Part shown: positions 58,862 through 64,000 of the stretch, one piece after another
Layout of the letters: the number at the start of each line of letters is the position of its first letter
How positions within the stretch are numbered: position 1 is the first letter of the stretch
NCBI GenBank assembly: GCA_030737835.1
Contig: CM060849.1
Coordinates: 24,498,855 to 24,562,854 of the forward strand
DNA: 64,000 nt
From: Acorus gramineus
Lineage: Eukaryota > Streptophyta > Magnoliopsida > Acorales > Acoraceae
Direction: 5' to 3'
The notes under the pieces: generated by a model
Databases searched by the model: none
What the model was told of the DNA's origin: nothing
Seen by the model: the letters and a program-made list of their open reading frames with translations, nothing else
Position numbers and translations under genes: made by a program

Positions 58862-59386
58862 ATGATGTTCGATGAACCTTTTGTAGAACAATGAAATTGA
58901 TTTTTTGTAACCTATGGTGAAACATTGGGTAAGTCATCAATGGTTGTATGTATAACATTTTGAAAGCAAAAACGATAAGGCATTTTACTGTTACTATGTG
59001 TATAAATTGTGTCTATGGCTGAATTTTACAATATTTGTATCTTTAGGTTTTAATGTCTCAATGTGTGAATGTTTGGACTAATGTTTCAATGCTTGAATGT
59101 TTGTATTAATGTTTCAAAATGACTTAACAAATTTCTATATTCAACTCTTCAGGTTGATGGTTGATTGAATTTTAGGTTAATTTCTATACACAGCGTTTTT
59201 ACTTCACAAATGCAAATACCTTTTTTTTTTTTTTTTTATCTAGTGAGGTTGAAGTAGAATAAATGGGATGTGGTGGATATACGATGAGGATAGATTTAAT
59301 GTGGAGCGAGGAATGATTGTCTCCCTTTTGTCTTTTATCATGCATAAGACACTCAAGTCTCTCAAACTATGTCAATCCACGCAAGT

Positions 59387-59700
59387 GATGTCAACGATTA
59401 CCCTATATATCGACATTAGTAGTGTCACAAAAATTTTAGTTGCTATGGATTCAGTTATGTGATCCTTGCAACACAAACAATGTCGATATAAATAAAGAAT
59501 ATCAACGTTAGTAGTGTCGCACATGATCCAGATGCTACGGGTTCAGATCTGTGATCCCTGAGACATATATAATGTCAACATAAAAATCAAATGTCGACTT
59601 TAGCAATAGTGTCGCACATGTTCCAAATGCTATGAGTTCAATTAACGTTAGTAGTTCAGTTCTGTGATACCTGCGACACAACCAATGTTGACATAAATAA
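59387..59700. repeat. Subterminal tandem repeats, about 100-bp unit, three copies
   Basis: Each unit contains TTAGTAGTGTCGCACATG-like, GCTAYGGGTTCAG and CTGTGATCCYTGCGACAC phrases and ends AATGTCGACATAAA. They lie about 120 bp inside the right end of the Mutator-like element. Confidence 0.75.
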
Positions 59701-59833
59701 AAGAAAATGGTGGGTGTTTAAATAATGGGGTGTGCACATGATCCTAATATAAATGAATCTTTTATACGCTATCCGTTTACTAGAGCTGTGCACCTCAATT
59801 TGAGGGATGCAATCAGAGGCACCCGATGTTTTA

Positions 59834-60337
59834 TGAGTCAAGTCGGATCCATCGTTATCTAGTTATACCATATAGATTTTTTTAAATACATAATATACAT
59901 TATTTTTTTGTTTTTTGGTTACCATAATTCATAGAGAACATTATTATTTCTTACCTAAATAATGTGTATACACTTAGGCCATTTTAAAAAATAAGATTTT
60001 GAATGAAGTGATTTAAATAAACTTTAATTCTTAAAAAAAACATTTTTTTTCATCAAAAATTGTAAATAACTCTTAATTAAGTTAAAAACCGGTTTGATAA
60101 CACATATGTGATTTCTAATTAATTAAAAAAATAGGATCACCCTTTCAATCTATTATCAAATGGGCCTTAGCATCATCTAGCCATTAACATAAGGACGGAC
60201 CGAAGACGCATACAGCCGCGGAGGTGCACATAGAGGGGTGACGATATCAATACCCCTGCAATAAAAATCTGGACTTCTTCAATGATGTCAAAAAACATAG
60301 GACACCTGCGTAGTCTCTCTCTCTCTCTCTCTCTTCA
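59834..60337 (+). promoter_or_regulatory. Upstream region of the nicalin gene
   Basis: AT-rich, then a CT tract (about 60314-60335) ending four bases before the start codon, a typical plant pyrimidine patch/5' UTR. No clear TATA box. Confidence 0.5.
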
Positions 60338-63300
60338 ATGGCTGGGGGAGGCCAAGGTCTTGATTCGATCTCGTCGGCGGTGGCGCTGATCCTGGTCCTA
60401 TTCGCCTGCGTGGAGCTCGGCGACGCGGCGACCGCCGTCGACGTCTACCGCCTGATCCAGTACGACCTCGCCGGGTCCCCGTTCGGGTCCCGTCTCGCCG
60501 ATCTGAGCCACCACGCAGGGTCGGCCGCTTCCGCCGTCCCGGGCGCGGATCTGTCTCGGACGGCCCTCATGGTTCCCCTTAAAGATCTCGATCTAGGTTT
60601 CTTGCGAGGTGAGTTTCTAAGGGTTTCCATGATTGACTTTCTGGAATAGTTGCCTTTGTTGTTTTGGTTACATATGTTGACTTGGAATGCGTGAGCGAGC
60701 GAGTGAATTAGGTTAGAGACATACATAGTCACAAAGTACTTCGAACTGTTACAAACATTCACAAAAGTTCGGCAACCCATAGGTGATGGGTGGAACATAC
60801 TTTTGCTCGTCGAACTGTCTGGGTAAACATTTAGTTTGGATGATTTATCAAATTCTTCATAATTTAAAAACTAATAATTATAATTGTCGACTCCGCCTTT
60901 ACACCCAATATAATAGTTTTTGCATGTATTACTTATAATAGTGATAGAATGCATCTAGAAAATAGTTTAATTATCTCCATATTTTTACCGTACTTATTTT
61001 GTATAATTTATTAAAGTAAATGTACCATATTGAATGAATATTTGCCTTATATGAACTTTGTGACTATGGTTAGAGAGTGCCGATGGAAGTGGAATTTGGT
61101 GCCTTTTTGGGATGGGATTGTAACACACTTGTTGGTAGAGAAGTTCATTGGGTTTACGATGAAATGCTATGAATTGGTGTAGTGCATGGTGTTTGAGCTC
61201 ATATTCTTTGGTTGGGCGTCGTATGGGAATGTGTTGCTGTTTCACTATGTGTTTCAATTCCTAATATGTTGTCAGGATTGTTACTTTTGGTTGAAGATTT
61301 TAGGGAATGCTAGAGGTGACCCAAAAAATTGCCTGAAATGTTGCTCGCGCAGTTTATATATTCTCTCCTAAATGTGAACATTACATACTGCTAGTGGGTG
61401 TATGTGTACTGCTCAAGTAACATTTTCAGCGATGACTGTACATAGCAGAATTCATGATTATAGCTGCTGTGTGCTTCAGTTCACAATTTGCTCTTGCCAC
61501 TCTTCATTATGGGACACACCCACTAATGATGCACACCTTAGCACTGTGGATTTTTTTGTGCCTATCTGTATGGTTTTTGACTAAAGAGATTGTTGGAACC
61601 AGCATAGTTAGGTGCCCCATTATATCTGCTGCATTTCAATATTTCACATTCTCGGCTGAAAATGGAGTTATTTGAAGGGATACTCATGTTCCTTTACATG
61701 ATGGAAATGCACCCAGTTGCATATTTTTTTAATAACATGTTTCATTTGACACAGCATCTTGGGCTTCAGATTACTGCCAAATATTGTCACTCTGACTTCT
61801 TGTTTGATTTTTCCATACTCTTGCATCTAAAAATTCAGAGTATATTACAAATAGGAAGCCGTTGGGTGGATTAGTACTGCTTCTTCCTCAAAAATTACGT
61901 GAGAAGATTGGAATTGCTGATGATGACCAAGGTGATGGGCTAATGAGAAACATGTTATCTGAGATGGAACAATTACTGGTGCATGCCAACATACCTGTAA
62001 GTGAAATGTATTAACTATTTCTTAAACATTCCTGATTTGTTGTCTCTGATTCTCTACTAAATCATCCTTCGGAGAATACATTGATGACATGTCAATGCGG
62101 AGCACTATAAAAAAAAAGTTTTGGAGATAAAAAGTGAAACTTATTGCACCATAGGTACACTCTAATTATATGAGTTGATCAGAAGGTTTTCTTAGCTTCT
62201 GATACTGCCATGCCCAAGCTATACTATTCTCAGTTAACTTTTTTAACTTCTTCAGAAAAAAATATTTTTTTTACATATTTTTTATTTATAGAAATAGATT
62301 GCCATCTCATATTGAACGTTGTTCAGTAGTCATGCATGAATCTGACATATTCCTGCATAAAATACAAGGGAATAAAAGGGTAAAAAGGCTTCATCATAAC
62401 TTATTCTGATGTTTGTAATCATCTCCATTTTCCTGAAAGTAAAACCGCAGTTACTTTATAATCCAGCTATTATGCCCATTTGCGTCCTTAGACGTCCCTC
62501 ATTATCTTTCATTATCTTTTTAGACTTTTGTGTGCTGCCTACAAGTATAATTGTTGTATGTGTTACTGCAGTATCCTGTTTACTTTGCTTTTGAGAATGA
62601 AAAAATCAATGAGGTACTTACTGAGGTGCAAAGTAATGATGCTACTGGTCAGCCTGCTACTGCAACCACTGGCGGGTTAGTTGTCATCATACATTTTTTT
62701 GTAAATAATTGATGCAGCAATCACTTGCTTTAAAGGATGTCATTTCATGCTTAAAATGCAAAGTTCTTGTATTGTAGGTACAAGCTTGTTGTGTCCACTC
62801 CAGAACCCAAGAAAATTGTTTCTCCTGCCATCACGAACATTCAGGTCCATTCTTCCTCTCACAATATTTATTATGTGATTAGCTTTTTATAAAGGTCACT
62901 TTCATGGAAACTGTTGTATTCGATAACCTTTATTACATGGGGTCTGCTCTTTGCGAAAAGCTGAATAGATCATGTCGGTTGTTAATAGACAGATTTGAAA
63001 GATTTAGTTTCAGGAAAAAAGTTTTTAAATACTATAGGGCTGCAAATTAATGTGGCTTATTTATATCTATGATTCTTTTCTAAGAAATTGGTGTGGATAA
63101 TGTTATGCTGCATGGATCTTGCATGTCGTTGTTTTTCTCTGCTGTATAGTGTGTTGCATATATGGTTGTTAAGCCTTCCTGTTACTTACGTATTGTACAG
63201 ACTTTTTATCATGGTTAATTATAAATCTGTTGTGAAGAATTTTTTTTTTTTGCATGACAGGGATGGCTTCCTGGATTGAAAGGCGAGGGGGATGCTAATC

Positions 63301-64000
63301 AGCTGCCAACCATCGCTATAGTTGCATCTTATGACACATTTGGTGCTGCACCGGTATAAAGAATAACATATTATGGAATTATATTCCACATATGTCTGAA
63401 TGTCTTCCTATGATAGTTTTAATTCACATAAAGTTAAAGATGTTTTGCTTGGTCTATATGATTATTTTCTTCCAATGAAGTGCTCGCCAATATGAAGTCT
63501 TAGACCATGTCTGTTCTAACCTAAAAGTAAATGTATAGTGACATCAAGAAGTACTGACTTTTTGCAATAACCTTCCCCTAGGACTTACTTAACAAGTCAT
63601 TCTTGATGACTTCATTAAACTATGTATCTTATCCATGGTCTACATGTTGACTGCAGGCATTGTCCGTGGGAAGTGATAGTAATGGGAGTGGGGTTGCTGC
63701 TCTTCTGGAAATAGCAAGACTCTTCTCACGTCTTTATTCAACTCCAAAAATGAGAGGAAGATATAATTTACTATTTGGATTGACTTCTGGTGGACCTTAC
63801 AACTACAATGGAACTCTTAAGGTTAGTATGTCCTTGTTTCCATTTACAGATTTTTCCGACTCAATTTTATCACGTCCAATCCTTTTCTAGCAGTTTTTTA
63901 TTTCATTTTCCAGTGGCTCCGGAGTTTTGATCAACGCCTACGAGAAAGTATTGACTATGCCATTTGCTTGAATAGCATTGGTTCCTGGAGTGATGAGTTG
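60338..64000 (+). CDS. NCLN: Nicalin (BOS complex subunit NCLN), 5' part, runs off window
   Basis: Seven exons so far: 60338-60608, 61839-61996, 62572-62675, 62778-62844, 63261-63353, 63657-63821, 63914-64000 (open); all introns GT-AG and phases agree, giving 315 residues. Residues about 11-30 are a hydrophobic signal sequence (SSAVALILVLFACVEL). Family text follows: VDVYRLIQYDLAGSPFGSR, RKPLGGLVLLLPQKLREKIG, YPVYFAFENEKINEVL, QLPTIAIVASYDTFGAAP, LSVGSDSNGSGVAALLEIAR, LFSRLY, NLLFGLTSGGPYNYNGT. This is the M28-peptidase-like lumenal domain of nicalin, an ER membrane protein that with NOMO and TMEM147 assists multipass membrane-protein insertion. The DxFG and SDSNGSGV motifs are kept. The C-terminal domain and membrane segment lie beyond the window. 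Intron 1 is 1230 bp; no transposon was recognised inside. Confidence 0.95.

Larger units (their letters stand above)
56916..59824 (+). mobile_element. Mutator-like element (2.9 kb) with 9-bp target duplication
   Basis: The left end GGGTGTCTCTAATTGCATCC and the reverse-complemented right end GGGTGCCTCTGATTGCATCC match, continuing CTCAAATT..GGTG. Flanking 9-mers are GACGTTTTA (56907-56915) and GATGTTTTA (59825-59833), one C/T difference. The interior has a pyrimidine-rich leader (57060-57250), a plant-mobile-domain-like fragment and subterminal tandem repeats. No MuDR transposase recognised, so non-autonomous or gene-carrying. Confidence 0.85.

Noticed and set aside
61186..61874. Several 60-73 aa frames between nicalin exons 1 and 2
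   Set aside because: They lie in intron 1; conserved nicalin text resumes precisely at 61839 after an AG acceptor.

Overview
This is a plant nuclear genome window. It holds five genes with spliceosomal introns or plant-specific families, and the intergenic DNA is very AT-rich and filled with plant transposons. Coding exons are GC-rich at third positions against that AT-rich background. This fits a monocot or early-diverging angiosperm, but the sequence alone does not settle the species.

Genes. (1) PSAO, the photosystem I subunit O, lies on the minus strand at 9261-11038 in four short exons; only fragments of it show up as open frames. (2) A B3-domain transcription factor of the RAV/NGATHA-like group lies on the plus strand at 26679-28142 in two exons; the second, short exon carries the RLFGV repression motif. 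(3) A single-exon F-box protein with a C-terminal membrane anchor lies at 49046-49975 (+). (4) An SDS22-type leucine-rich-repeat protein lies at 50042-54301 (-) in ten exons and is tail-to-tail with the F-box gene; the two stop codons are only 66 bp apart. (5) The 5' part of a nicalin gene (ER membrane BOS complex) starts at 60338 (+) and runs off the window after seven exons. These five genes do not form a pathway; they are ordinary housekeeping, photosynthetic and regulatory loci separated by repeat blocks.

Repeat layout. 0.5-8.0 kb is a nest: a decayed LINE on the minus strand is split by a hAT-like element (2238-7820, 8-bp target duplication). That element contains a second inverted-repeat element (2592-7470), which carries two captured exons of an AMP1-like glutamate carboxypeptidase and one end of a CACTA element. 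11.9-14.3 kb is a gag-only LTR element of TR-GAG type with paired LTRs, primer-binding site, polypurine tract and a CTAAT target duplication. 15.96-16.52 kb is a solo Copia-type LTR with a CAAAT duplication. 17.9-18.5 kb is a Mutator-type MITE with a perfect 9-bp duplication. 22.5-25.9 kb holds a Ty3-like LTR, a CACTA-like element and a SINE. 29-36 kb holds LTR remnants, a hAT-like GC-rich block and several MITEs. 36.2-39.0 kb is an element with compound inverted ends around a ZMYM1-like hAT transposase fragment. 40.3-43.8 kb holds a segmental duplication split by an LTR. 47.1-48.5 kb holds two opposed LINE tails. 56.9-59.8 kb is a Mutator-like element with a near-perfect 9-bp duplication and a plant-mobile-domain-like fragment.

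Two families of roughly 200-280 bp AT-rich MITE-like repeats recur across the window, including inside PSAO intron 3 and directly against the TATA box of the B3 gene. Exon boundaries were set by reading frame, conserved protein continuity and splice consensus, not by transcripts.
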